A stretch of 64,000 bases of DNA from Rhizomys pruinosus (lineage: Eukaryota; Chordata; Mammalia; Rodentia; Spalacidae), in assembly GCA_009823505.1 (NCBI GenBank), contig VZQC01005070.1, positions 5,416,887-5,480,886 of the forward strand, given 5' to 3'. Under the pieces are notes generated by a model. That model made no database searches and had not been told where the DNA came from. It saw only the letters and a list, made by a program, of their open reading frames with translations. Position numbers and translations under genes: made by a program. This document shows, one piece after another, positions 32,700-44,564 of the stretch (position 1 is its first letter; each line of letters starts with the position of its first letter).

Positions 32700-33830
32700 G
32701 ACACGGCTCATTCTTTAAACAGCACTGCCCAGTACAGTACACCCACCACCAGAACCCCACACCAACTCTCAGTTGCCATCATTTTACTGTTTGTTTCTAT
32801 AATTTCAACTGATTTAGTTATTTTTATGTTTTTATAACCTTACATTAGTTATATATAATAAGACTATTATTAGATTCTCACATATGTGTGTGATATGCTT
32901 TGGTCAGATTCACCTCCATGACCTTCTCTTATTCCTGTCTCACTCCAAGTATTCCTTTCTTCTTCTTACCAGTGCCCCCCACTTCTACTTTCATGTCTTT
33001 TTAAATTCTGTATATAAGTGATATCCTGTTCTGTTTCTCAGTGTCTGTCACTGTAGTGTTTCATTTGTTGAATAACAGTTCTTTTGTCATCTATTGAAGG
33101 AAATCTTTTGGCTCTGACTTTGGGACAATAACAAATCAAGATATTATGAGCATGTATGTAGAAGTTTTATAATTGCATAAATTCAACTCCATAAACATAT
33201 AAACCATAATTATTTTATCATATGGGAAGAAATGTTTATATTGGTAATGAACTTTAAATCTATGTCTCAAAGTGACCTTACCATTTTTTGTTCCAAGATC
33301 AATAAATGAGAATTCATTTTGCTCCATTTTTATCAGTACTTGGGTATCAGTGCTTTGGATTTTAGCCTTTTAGAACAGGTGTGTCATGCTACATTATTAA
33401 TTTGATTTGCAGTTCCCTGAAGACTTATGGTATTGATTTCCCTTTCACATGGATCTTTGCCATCGCTATTCTTTTCTGAGATTGCCCATGAGAGCTTTTG
33501 CTGACATTTTAGTTTGATCTTTGATTTCTTACTCTTTTCCTTTAATACTCTTTGTATATTTTGTCTACCAGAACTTTAATAGTTGGGCAGCTGTGGTGGT
33601 GTATAACTTTAATCCCAGTACTTTAGAGGCAAAGACAGGCAGATCTCTGTGAGAATGAGTCCAGCCTGTTCTACATGGCAACTTCCAGGCCAACTGGGGC
33701 TATAGGGAGACCCTGTCTCAAAAAAAACAAACAAGCAAAAAGAATTATAGACCTTTAACAGATATGCATTTTGCAAATATTTTGTTCCATCGATGTCTGT
33801 TCTCATTTTTCTAATAGTATATTATACAAA
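32700..33830 (-). mobile_element. Ancient L1 fragment split by a B1, minus strand
   Basis: Resemblance to old L1 3' UTR and ORF2 end begins near 32700 and continues with TTTCATTTGTTGAATAACAG, TTTTGTCATCTATTGAAGG and, after the B1 at 33584-33743, ATGCATTTTGCAAATATTTT. Very decayed; the middle is uncertain. Confidence 0.5.
33584..33743 (+). mobile_element. B1 SINE nested in old L1
   Basis: GGGCAGCTGTGGTGGTGTAT, AGGCAAAGACAGGCAGATCT and GGGAGACCCTGTCTCAAAAA. Complete, moderately diverged. Confidence 0.9.
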
Positions 33831-34117
33831 GGAGAAGATTTAGAAGACCAACTCATCACTCATCTTCCCCTTGGACTTTCCTGCTAGTGTATATATGAGG
33901 ATCAACTAGTGTATATATAAGGATCAACTTTCAAGCTAAAGTCACACAGATTTCCTCTCATGTCTCCCTCCCTCCATTCCTCTCTCCCTCCCTTTTCTCT
34001 TCAATCTCTCTTTCTTTCCTTTTTTCTTTCCATATGCAAATATCTAATTTTTCTGGCACTGCCTATTAATAATGCTACTTATTCTCTAATCTTCATTTTA
34101 TCTTTGTCAAAATTCAA
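33831..34117. other. Unique sequence with a CT-rich tract
   Basis: A CCTCCCTCC/CTTTCTTT pyrimidine run lies at about 33964-34030. AGTGTATATA(T/A)GAGGATCAACT is tandemly repeated near 33885 and 33908. Confidence 0.5.
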
Positions 34118-34240
34118 ATGGCTAATTGACATAATAGTGTATGCTTTAAATCCCAGAATTTAAGAGGCTGAGGCAAGAGGATCACTGTGTTCAGGTCCAA
34201 TTTAGGCCACTCAGTGAGACCCTAACTCAAAAGCCAAAAC
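34118..34240 (+). mobile_element. Old 7SL-derived monomer (proto-B1-like)
   Basis: AATAGTGTATGCTTTAAATC, TTAAGAGGCTGAGGCAAGAG and CTCAGTGAGACCCTAACTCA. It lacks the internal features of the younger B1 copies, so an older PB1-type monomer is likely. Confidence 0.68.
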
Positions 34241-35590
34241 AGTAGCACCAACCATAACTCAGAACAAAGCAAAACAAAAACACAAAGTAAAGCAAGTTCA
34301 GTGAGCTAGATAAGAGTTTAGTTTTGCTTAACAGAAGTACAACTGTGTGACAAATTATCTATCTGGCCAGGCACTGCATTAAAATCACTGAGAAAACATA
34401 TTCAAAATTAAGGAAAATTCCATGAAATCATTTAAATATAAACATGAGCTGTAATTGAACAATGACTGAGAAAACCAGACAGGCAGATTTTTAGTTGATT
34501 GAGAAAAAAGATTCCCAGTTCCATGTAAGGATAGCAGGTAATTTTTGGTCACGGTTCAACATTTGTGTAAGATTTATCATAGCAGAACACATCTTAACTG
34601 TGCATATTCTTATAAATCCCCACTCTTCATATTCCTAATGAAGCTTGTTTCATAACACCAAAAGCATTGCCTGGGAGAACAAAGAGGTCACAAGGCTGTT
34701 GGGATAACACGCAATAGAAGAAAGCCACCACATGCAATCAAGGCAGGAGAGCAGGGTCTTGTTAATGTTTCTTCTCCTCCCCTTCTCTTCCTGAGTCACT
34801 TGATTTCATTTGCATAACTAGCTCATGATGAAATGAATCCTAAATTCTCAAGACATTATTATTGCAGCATTGATCAGTCTGTGTAAATCAGAACCTGTAA
34901 TTAAAATGCATATAGAGAGGGGTTTGCAGATGTTAAAAGCTGCAACTTCATGAGCTCAGTATGATTTTAGGGCTATGGGTTAACAGCTGGAAGGACAGGT
35001 GACAGACGAGAGTGATGTTTGGGTTCAAGTACGACTAAGCCACCTTGTTTCTCTATGAACCAGTTACTCTAATCAGATTGAACTCTCGGCCCCTCATAAC
35101 TTTTTCTTTGTGTTAACTTTCAATGATTTTAACCATAGCTATCCATTCCCAAGGTGCATAGTAATGAAAACAATAATAATGCAAAATAACAATAATGCAG
35201 ACCTTTCTGTGATACCTCCTGTGATTTTAGTATATTATATATCCTGCCTGCATGGATCATTCTGCCTCTATTTTCTCTAATACCTACTGGAAAATATTTC
35301 AACTACACTCAAAATTGGGAATTTTTTTTAATAAAAGATCAATGTTGTATCTCATTGAGTAGCCATGTTGACACTGGATGTTAATACTATTCTTGCTACA
35401 GCAAAGGACAGTGCTTTAGTAAAATTACGGATCTAGTTTGCAAAGTCTATACTTTGGTCTTTTCACCAGTAAATAGCCATTTTAGAATGGAAAATAATTT
35501 TTATTTTTTTAGAAAATGTCTACCATAAAGATGTTTATCAACGAACTATGCATTGAACATTTATTCATTTTTTTACATATTTTTATCCAT
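34241..35590. other. Unique sequence; possible conserved regulatory stretch at 34740-34930
   Basis: No repeat seen over about 1.3 kb. The segment 34740-34930 has TGAGTCA (34792), ATTTGCAT (34808) and TAATTAAAATGCATAT (34898). These resemble AP-1, POU/octamer and homeodomain sites. No direct evidence of function. Confidence 0.35.
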
Positions 35591-35605
35591 AAAACCATTA
35601 CTTTC

Positions 35606-35772
35606 AGCCAGGCGTGGTGGTGCACGCCTCTAATCCTAGCACTCGGGAAGCAGAGGTAGGCAGATCTTTGTGAGTTCAAGGCCAGCCTGGTCTACAGAGT
35701 GAGTTCCAGGACAGCTGGGGCTATAGGGAGAGCCTGTCTCGAGAAGACCAAAACAAACAAACAAACAAACAA
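35606..35772 (+). mobile_element. Young B1 SINE with (CAAA)n tail
   Basis: AGCCAGGCGTGGTGGTGCAC, CACTCGGGAAGCAGAGGTAG, GTTCAAGGCCAGCCTGGTCT and AGACCAAAACAAACAAACAA. Flanked by AAAACCATTACTTTC (35591) and AAAACCGTTACTTTT (35775). Near consensus. Confidence 0.97.
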
Positions 35773-35789
35773 ACAAAAACCGTTACTTT

Positions 35790-36903
35790 TTGTCTACTAC
35801 TATGTATCTACCAGGATTTCTCACTTATCATGATATTGCTATATTAAAATATTTTGGTTTTATGCATTTTATTAAGAAACACTTGTTTTGAAAGCACTAA
35901 ATGATTGGAGAAGAGACTTGACACATACCACATATGAATGACATGCAGACAGGTGTCTGCATTTAATGGCAAACACAACACCCCACACCTGTTCTTCTAT
36001 TTGTTTAGCAAGCACTCGTTAATACTTTTTAGCTATGAGTGGACAATGAATTTCGTGCATGGGAGGCTTACATACCACAGTGTTTAAGACAGAATAGCAA
36101 ATCTGTAAAGGAAAATTCTGACCCACAGGCAGCCAATGATAGGAGTACATGCTTGTCTGAGAGTCCAAAGAAGATTTTGTTACAGTCATAAGTGTTGGCC
36201 ATGATTATGGGTCAGATGGTTAAAACTGGCAAAAAAGGAAGAAGGGGCTAAATTAAGGGTTTGGAATGAGTATTAGGGGTACAAAGGTTATCACGCTCAC
36301 AACAGCAAATGAGATGTCTGACACAGTGCAGCATTCGCCAATGCATTCATTAACCAGGAAAAAACAGAAACCCTCCTATCATTTCCTTAAGCTTGAAGTA
36401 ATTTTTGGTACTACCATAATTTTAAAATTCTAAGATGAACAACTTCATGGTGACCACAAAAGTTATTAACAGCTTCCTATTTTTTTTCCATTTCTTTGAT
36501 GATTTACAACAGTTCTCCTGATTTTGAAAATTAGTACTATCATTGAAGAGCAGAAAATACTTAATCCTGAAGTAATCTCTTTTCTTTAATTGCCTCATCA
36601 AAATTATAGTGATTATCTATACAATTTATTTGCTAGTTAATTTTAAGCTTCTCCCACTGAAGTCTTTATGGGAGTTTGAAGAGGTGATTCTTTGGATTTG
36701 TACTTTTAAATATTCTCACAAATGATAATTATAGTTTTCTCAAGGGAGAAAGGATTGTGTTTGTAAAATGAGTACATATAGCAAGCACTGGACTTTACTT
36801 AAAGGGAAAGAAGAATGTATATCACATTAATTTTCATTAGGAATTGTTTTGCTTGTATTGAAGAATATTTGCTCTTGTTAAACTATCTGAATAGTTTGTG
36901 GTT
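35790..36903. other. Unique sequence
   Basis: About 1.1 kb with no recognised element or gene. Confidence 0.45.
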
Positions 36904-37504
36904 ACATCCATCTTTATAAAAAATACTTTTATTGATGATTTGTCTATTCCATACATTATCTTTCAGTCCAATTTAGACACATTCCCCTCTCCCTGCCCCC
37001 CTCCCCACCCCAGTTCATTCCTTCTGTGATACATGTCTTACATCTTTCTCTCAGTTTTTCCAAAGTTTTTCACAGAGGCTTCTTGTTTTGGACAGAATTT
37101 AACTATATCAGTCATTTCTTTGACCCAGTCTTTATGTTATTGTTCCCTCCTCTTTGTATTGCTCCAACATATACCTATATAACCATCACATACGCATCAA
37201 AATTATAACCTCCAAGAATAAACTGTAGGTTAATTTCAAAATATGTTTAGGCATTCACATTTTCCCCTTTAATTTTATATTACTTTAAAATATGAATATG
37301 TACCTTCCACACATATACAGTAATTACAGAGTCTGAAAAACAAGTGCTAGGTCAATTTTGGAGCCCTGAAAGAGATTCACATTATAACAGCACAGTTGCT
37401 TTCAGATAAAAAGAAATATAACAATAATGCTTTTCAGCTTGCCTTTGAACAAGGGATTTGGTGTTCACATCCACAAATGGGGGAAACCAGTCCCCATTTG
37501 TTTT

Positions 37505-40500
37505 TTATGGGACTTTGTTACTTCACTTAGCATAATGACTTCAAGTTCCATCCATTTACCTGCAAAATTCATGATGTTATCTTTCTTTACAGCTACATAG
37601 AACACCATTGTATAGATGTACCACAGTTTTGTTTTCCACTTGTCAGTTGAGGGACATTTGGGTTAGTACAAGCTCTTTGCTATTATGAAGAGAGCTGCAA
37701 TAAACATAGATGTGCATGTATCTTGGCAGTAGGATGAGTCTTGTGGGAATATACCCAGGAGTAGTATGACTTGGTCAGGTGGTAGGCTCATTTTGAATCT
37801 TTTAAGGTTTCTTCACATCGCTTTCCATAGTGGATGTACAAGTATACATTCCCAACAGCAGTGCATGAGTGTTCCCCTTTCCCCATGACTTCTCCAGTAT
37901 TTGGTGTCTTTCATTCTCTTGATCTTAGCCAGTCTTATCAGAGTAAGATGATACCTTAGTGTGGTTGTAATTTGCATTTCCTTAATTATTAAGGATGTTG
38001 AACACTTGTCAAGATGTTTCTCAGCCACCTTTACTTCCTCACTTGTGAAGTCTCCGTTCAGCTCTTTACTCCATATTTTGAGTAGGACATTTGTTTTCTT
38101 CTTTGTTTTTTGAGTAGTCTATATATTTTGGATGTTAATGCTCTGTCAGATGTATCACCAGTGAAGGTTTCCTCCACTCTATGGGTTTTCTCTTCACTTC
38201 CTTCATTGTTTCTTTTGCTGTTACAGAAGCCATTGAATTTAAATGAAGACCCATTTGTCAACTGTTGAGCTTATTTCCTGTGCAGCTGCTGTCTGATTAG
38301 AAAGTCTTTTCCTACTCCTGTGTCTTGCAGGTTGCTGCCAACTTTCTTTTCTATCACATTCAGGGTTTTGGGTTTCCTGTTGAGATCTTTGATCCACTTG
38401 GAGTTGATTTTTATACAAGGTGAGGGGTAAGGATTTAATTTTATTCTTCTACAAATGGTGATCATTTTGCCAGCACCATTTGCTGAAGATGATATCCTTC
38501 CTCCACTGAGATTTTTTTCTTGGCCCCTTTGTCAAATATGACATGGCTAAAGTTGTATGAGCTCAAGTTTGGATTCAACTTTGTTCCATTGGTCAACGGG
38601 TCTGTTTTTGTGCTAGTACCAGGGTGTCTTTATGACTATAGCTCTATAATATAGCTTGAAATCTGGTAAGGCAATCCCCCCTGCACTGCACTTTTCACTC
38701 AGGGTTGCTTTAGCTATTTGGGGTCTTTTGTTTTTCCATATGAATTTAAGGATTTTTTTCCAAGTCTGTGAAAAAACTCATGGATATTTTGATTGGGATT
38801 GCATTGGATATGTATATCAATTTGGGTATATTAATTTTTCCAATTCATGAGCATGGGAGGTCTTTCCATCTTTCGATGTCATCTTCAATCTCCTTCTTTA
38901 GGGGTTTAAAATTTTTGTTGTAGAGATCTTTGGTGTCTTTTGTTAGGGTTGTTCCCAGGTATTTTTTTTAGGCTATTGCGAGTGGGAAGGTCTCCTTATA
39001 TTCCTTCTCCAACTGCTTATTGTTGGTGTAAAGAAAGGTTACTGATTTTTCTAACTTTGTATCCCACCACTTTACTGAAACTCTTATTCATTTCTAAGAG
39101 TTTTCTGGTGGATTGTTTAGCATGCCTTAGGCAAACTATCATATCATCTCCAAAAAGGGATAGTTTGGCTTCCTCTTTTCTGATTACTACTCCTTTAATT
39201 TCCTTTTCTTGTCTTATTGCCCTAGCAAGAGTTTCAAGCACTATGTTGAAGAGGAGTGGAGATAAGGGACAGTCTTGCCAGGTTCCTCCCTTTAAGGGGA
39301 ATGCTTCTAATTTTTCTACATTTAGGATGATGTTGGCAGTGGGTTTGTTGTATATTGGTTTGATTATGTGGAGGAGTGTTCCCTTCAGTTCAATTCCCTT
39401 TAGAACTTTAAACATGAAAGGATGCTGGATCTTGTTAAATGCTTATTCTACATCAATTGATATGATCCTGTGGTTTTTGTCTTTCAGTCCATTTATGTGT
39501 TTTATGATATTTATTTATGTATGTTGAACCATCCCTGCATCTCTGGTATGAATCCAACTTAATCATCATGGATGATCTTTTCTATGTGGGTCTGTATGCA
39601 ATTTGCAAGTATTTTAATAAGAATTTTTTGCATCTGTGTTCGTTAATGATATGGGTCTATAATTTTGTTTTTTGGTTGTGTCTTTGCCTGGTTTTGGTAC
39701 TAGAGTGATGCTGACTTCATAGAAGGAATTTTAGAAATTTCCCTCTGTACTCTTCTGAACAGTTTGAGTAGCAATGGTTGTAAGACCTCTTTAAGTGTTT
39801 TATAGAATTCTGCTGTGAAACCATCTGGGCTTGGGCTTTTCTTAGTTGGGAGGTTTTTTTTTTATTACATCTTCAATTTCTTCAAATATTATGGGTCTGC
39901 TTAAACTATCAATCTCTTCTTGGTAAAGCTTTATTGCTTCCCAGGATTTCAGACATTCATTCATTTCTCTTAGGTTTTCAAATTTAGTAGAGTATAGGTT
40001 TTTGAAGTATTGTCATATGATTGTCCGGATCTTTTCTTTGTGTGTTGTGATGTTTCCCCTTTCATCATGAATTTTATTGATTTGGAGTTGCTCGGTCTTT
40101 CTTTTGGTTAACTGGGCTAGAGTTCTGTCTATTTTATTTATCTTTTCAAAGAACCAGCTTTTGGATTGATTCTTGTATTGTTTTCTTTGTTTCTATTTCA
40201 TTGATTTCTGCCCTGAATTTTGTTATTTCTTCCTGTCCCTTGGGTTTAGGGTTCATTTGTTGTTGTCTCTCAAATGCTTCTAGCTGCAGTGTTAGATTCT
40301 TTGTTCCCTTTTTTTTTTTATGTGGGCACTTAGGGCTATAATTTTCCCTCTTAGGACTTCTTTTAAAGTATCCCACATGTTTTGTCGTGTTGTACTTTTA
40401 TTTTCATTCAGTTCTATGAATAGTTTTATTTCTTCCCTGACACATTCATTATTCAGGATTGTGTTGTTTAGTCTCCATGTGTTCTTATGGTTAGTAGGGC

Positions 40501-40974
40501 TTATCCTGGTGTTAATATTGAGCTTTATTGCACTGTGATCTGATAGAATGCATGAAATAATTTCAATCCTTTTGTATTTGTTGAGATTTCTTTTGTGTCC
40601 CAGTATGTGGTTGGTTTTGGAGAATGTTCTGTGAGGTGCTGAGTAGAAACTATATTGTCTGGTGTTTGGAATATTCTGTAGATATCTGTGAGGTCCATTT
40701 GGTGTATTGTATTGTTCAGTTCAGACGTCTCTCTGTTTATTTTTTGTCCTGTTGATCTATCCAAGGGACTCAGTGGGGTATTGAATACCTCCACTATTAG
40801 TCTGCTGGGTTTAATCTGTGTCTTGATATCCTGCAGAGTAGTGCTTATAAAGTTAGGTGCACCAGAGTTTGGTGACTAAACATTTAAGATTGTGACGTCT
40901 TCATGGTTAATTGTTCCTTTGATAAAGATGTAATGGCCCTCTTTATCTCTTCTGATTAATTTTACTCTGAGGCC
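37505..40974 (-). pseudogene. L1-C ORF2 remnant, endonuclease N terminus missing
   Basis: Visible segments are the endonuclease C-terminal half (NTPLSPLDRSTGQ near 40770), the RT (frame 39415-39017, with the catalytic motif as FGDDM near 39155) and the C-terminal Cys-rich region (GERGTLMHCCWEC near 37860). FGDD replaces the usual FADD. The catalytic Asn and Glu in the first endonuclease strands are deleted. Multiple frameshifts. The long plus-strand frame 38940-39527 is its antisense shadow. Confidence 0.88.
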
Positions 40975-41499
40975 TTGTTATTCTGAAGGTCTGATATTCT
41001 TTTTTCTGCTTTATCCACTCTGCTTCTGAGGCTTTTTCCAATCCTTTCCTGTTGATTGGATGAATGTTCAGTTTCCTTTTTCATTTCATCCTGTGATTTC
41101 TGTTGTAGTTCCACTTCCTTTTGGAGCTTGTCATTCTCTTCTTGTAGCTCCTTTCTTGGCTTGTCAGTTTCTTTCTTCATTTTGACCTCGGATCTTTCAG
41201 TGTTTCCACTTCCTTCTGGAGTTTGTCCTTCTCTCCCTCTAGTGCTTTTCAGAGTTTATCAGTCTTTCCTTCTAGTTCCTTCCTGAGTTTTTCACCCTTC
41301 TCTCACCTTAGTTCTCTGATTTGCTTTTTATATTCTTTGATTTCTTTGAATATGTCTACAATTGTTCTTCTAAGGTCCGTATCTTGGTTTCCTTCCAGGG
41401 AGATCTCATTTTAGGAATCTTCTGTAAGACTGGTAGAGTTCGGGTGGATTTGTTATGAGCTCTTCCCATGTTGTTTTTTCACTGTGTCTTTGACATGTG
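40975..41499 (-). pseudogene. L1-C ORF1 remnant (N terminus and coiled coil only)
   Basis: The ATG at 41499 aligns with other ORF1 starts, but a stop follows within six codons. Three 33-base coiled-coil units start at 41311, 41275 and 41242. The frame 41180-40962 encodes KLQKEVELQQKSQDEMKKET and ISDLQNNKASE, where it crosses into ORF2 sequence and stops. The RRM and C-terminal domains are absent because of the deletion. Confidence 0.85.
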
Positions 41500-41990
41500 G
41501 ATTTGTTTGCTTGTTTCTTTTTTTTTTTTGGATTCTAGTGTCTCAACATTGGCTGCACAGACTAAAATCACTAGCACTGTGCCTGCTAGATCAGCATCAC
41601 AGCACTACCAGCTGGGATTTGATCATTTGGCCTGCATGTGACAGTACCCTGTTGACCTGCTGGATGGTTGCCTAGGTCTGCCCAGGCAGTGCTACTCACT
41701 GGAACCGAAGCTGAGAGGTTTATGGACGCTCCCAAGCCTCCAGGGAAATGGGGGAGGGGCAGCGGAAAGCCCCAAGGGGGGTTCCATATCATCTGGGTGC
41801 TGCTGGTGTTTTGCTGTGCCTGTCTAGGTCTGCCCACCCACATCCATCTTTTAAATATACTTTTAAGTTTTAGAAATATTGTGGTTTGCATCAAACATTA
41901 TTTCCTATTCTCCACCACAAGTGTCATTTCAAAGTCATTAAACATCACCATATTTTAAAGAGCATACAATTGCTTGTCATCATCTTTCTG

Positions 41991-42125
41991 GAATTATGAT
42001 GAGGCTTCTGGAGAGACAAGACATGAAGCTATATGAGGGACATGTGTAGAGGAGCAACTAGTGACCAAGCCTCATCATAATTCCTCTACACATCCCTCAT
42101 ATAGCTTTATGTCTTATCTCTCCAG
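41991..42125. repeat. Two-segment inverted repeat (A-B ... A'-B')
   Basis: Segment A GAATTATGATGAGGCTT (41991-42007) has an exact reverse complement A' at 42067-42083. Segment B (42008-42053, beginning CTGGAGAGACAAGACATG) has a reverse complement B' at 42082-42125 with about three mismatches and a 2-base gap. The order is A-B then A'-B', so this is not a simple hairpin. Part of a unique-looking region just outside L1-C. Confidence 0.93.
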
Positions 42126-42559
42126 CTTCCTCTGTTTCACTGTCATTTCTTTTTTTCTTCCACCTTCAACATCAAAGAACTTAGGACTTAGTCTTTGGTC
42201 CCTGGTCCACCCATCCCCACTCTGTTGTCTCATTGCCCTCCTGATGATGCACATTTATACATCTACCACACTGATGCCTTACTTTTTATCTGTAAGATGT
42301 GTTTCCTTCCCTTATTGATGCTCATGCTCAAATTCCTGTTTCTCCCTATCAGGTCAAATGGCTATCCTTAACTCAACATTGTTCAAAATGAAATCATGAT
42401 CCATTGGCTGATGAACCAAATACTGCTCAATATACCTTTCCCTGTCCCTCTAAAAGCCAGATTTATCTTTACTGTTCCTGAATACAAAGACCTTAGAGAT
42501 ATACTTGCTATATCTATTTTCTCATACATCTCATCCACTGTTAGGAAGCCTACTTGAGT
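42126..42559. other. Unique sequence
   Basis: No recognised element. Confidence 0.4.
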
Positions 42560-43330
42560 TTAATTTGAAAATACATCCTGCAACCCAATAAAATGGGAAC
42601 AAAGAACAGATAGTTCACAGAAGCAGAGCAGCTAATGGACCTTCAATGGATGAAAAGATGTTCCAATTTCATCCATAATAAGATAAATGAAGATTAAATC
42701 TCCACTGAGATACAATTCCTCATATATCATCTTGGCAAAAGTTCAAAAATTTGACAGCACAGTCTGTTGGCAAGGTTGTAGGAAAAACAGCTCATATATT
42801 TGACATTGAGAATGCAAGATAATATAGCAAATGTGGAAATCAACTTTGTAAGATTAAACCCATATATTGTATTGATAACTCTACTCTCCTCTTTGGTCCA
42901 ATAATTCTAGTTCTAAATATCTATCCATATACATACACACATATCTATACTTACTGTGAAGAGAATGTTTACTCCTATTTCCAATACCTCTTTATTTATA
43001 AAACCATCACTTTCTGAAGGTTTTATATACACATATCTGTGTATTCTCATACACCAAACTTACTCAGTTATTTGTAACAGCCAAAAGTTAAAGATGAGTC
43101 AAATCCCCATCAATACAATATTGCTAAACTATGGTATATCCAAATAATGAAGTGTGCTATGGTTATGAAAAACCATTGGGCATATATCAAGCATGGATAA
43201 TGCATTTGGATACATATGCTGGCAAATTATGACTTAAAGCAAATGAATTAAATATTAAAGGTATGCATCATGGTTTTAGGAAAAATAAATTAAGTGCAAG
43301 GAAAACAACATGGAATCTAATTTTTAAAAA
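42560..43330 (+). mobile_element. Ancient L1 ORF2 end fragment, plus strand
   Basis: CCACTGAGATACAATTCCTC, TTGTAACAGCCAAAAGTTAA and CCCCATCAATACAATATTGC are in the order of an old L1 ORF2 C terminus and 3' UTR. Strongly diverged, no frame. Confidence 0.65.
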
Positions 43331-43645
43331 GTGTATTTATAGGAGCATTTAGCAAACAAAATTCCATAGGGCCAATATAGTTTGCTGCATGCATTGGATA
43401 CCATTTTGCTAGCTCCCTGGCCACATATACTTACATATTGTCTGTGGCTGCTTTCTCTATGTCACAGTGAGGTAGTTCACATAAAGCATATAACTTATAC
43501 AGGATTTTTCACATTTTTGCATCTTTTCTGTGGACTCCTACAAATTTTATGACCCTCTACTCTATTAAAAAGGATGAATAAATGAGTTTGTGAGAGTGTA
43601 GAAGAGCATACTGGGACCACAACAAGAATATTGTAAGTGCACTTA
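43331..43645. other. Unique sequence
   Basis: No recognised element. Confidence 0.4.
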
Positions 43646-43800
43646 TTAATGTTTTGATTTATTCGTGAGACAGGATCTTTGCAGTTCTGGCTGGTCTAGA
43701 ACTTGCTATTAGACCAGGTTTGTCTTGAATTTATAGAGACTGCCGTGCATCGACTCCCCAAGTGCTGGGATTAAAGTTGTGCACCACCATTCCTGGCTAA
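43646..43800 (-). mobile_element. B1 SINE, minus orientation, diverged
   Basis: TTCGTGAGACAGGATCTTTG, TCTAGAACTTGCTATTAGAC and GTGCACCACCATTCCTGGCT. Confidence 0.88.
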
Positions 43801-43869
43801 AGTTTTTACCATAAAAAGTTGTATACATTTAGAAAAATAAAAATGTAATACTAATTTTATTTATTTTTT

Positions 43870-44068
43870 TCAATTTTTATTATTATTATTTATTTCTGTA
43901 TGTGTATGAATGTACTGTCTGCATGCAAGTTTGTGCACCAGTGTCGTGCAATGCCGCGGAGGTCAGAAGAGGGTCTCGGATTCCCCTGGAGCTGGAGTTC
44001 TCCTGGAACTGGAGTTTCAGACGGTTCTCTGCTGCCATGTGGGTGCTGGGGATCGAACCCGGGTCCTG
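43870..44068 (-). mobile_element. B2 SINE, minus orientation, head truncated, double 17-bp unit
   Basis: CTGTATGTGTATGAATGTAC, GTGTCGTGCAATGCCGCGGA and GATCGAACCCGGGTCCTG, after which the head is missing. The unit CTGGAGCTGGAGTTCTC is at 43986 with a second copy at 44003. Confidence 0.94.
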
Positions 44069-44263
44069 TCTTTCTAGATCTTTCTACTCTCTTTTCTGCA
44101 AAATTCCTTGAGCTTTTGTAGAGGTTAGACTAGTTCACCCAGAGCTGGGCATATCACGGACACTTATTCTCTGAGTTTTACCAGTTGTGGAACTTTGTAA
44201 TAGTTTCCATGTGTTTCAAAAAGAAGCTTCTGTAATTAGTGTGAATGGGTGGCAAGAATTTAT

Positions 44264-44425
44264 TCATAAAAAAAGACTGAAAGAAAGATGCAGGACAGTT
44301 ATGACGGAATGCATGATTTGGGGGGGTGGGGGGAAGGGAAAGGGGAATATGCCTAAATTGAACTGAAAAATGAGTGATGTCTGAAATACAAAAAACATCA
44401 ATGAAAGCATTATATTAAAAAAAGA
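44264..44425 (+). mobile_element. Short L1 3' end fragment
   Basis: AAGACTGAAAGAAAGATGCA, GGAATGCATGATTTGGG and GAACTGAAAAATGAGTGATG match the last 160 bases of the L1-A 3' UTR. AAAAAGAAGCTTCT (44218) and AAAAAGAAGCATCT (44418) may be its target-site duplication, leaving about 35 unexplained bases at its 5' side. Confidence 0.82.
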
Positions 44426-44564
44426 AGCATCTTTGATGAATGGTCAGGGGTACATGTGTGGGTAAATAAAGGGTACCTATTCAGAATACCATAAGAAATT
44501 GCATTGTTCTAAGGAAGTGACACATGTCGGCTTTTCTCTGAAGTCTATAACATCTCCAGCCATG

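Larger units (their letters stand above)
36917..41839 (-). mobile_element. L1-C: L1 LINE with both ends intact and an internal deletion, minus strand
   Basis: The flanks ACATCCATCTTTA (36904-36916) and ACATCCATCTTTTA (41840-41853) form a target-site duplication, so both ends are original. From right to left it holds a 5' UTR (41839-41500), ORF1 N-terminal and coiled-coil parts, then jumps straight into the ORF2 endonuclease, RT and C terminus, and ends with a 3' UTR. About 1.1 kb covering the ORF1 RNA-binding domains and the ORF2 start is missing compared with L1-A. Frameshifts and stops elsewhere make it dead. Confidence 0.94.

Noticed and set aside
38940..39527. 195-codon plus-strand open frame
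   Set aside because: It is the antisense shadow of the L1-C reverse transcriptase, which is clearly encoded on the minus strand (FGDDM motif).
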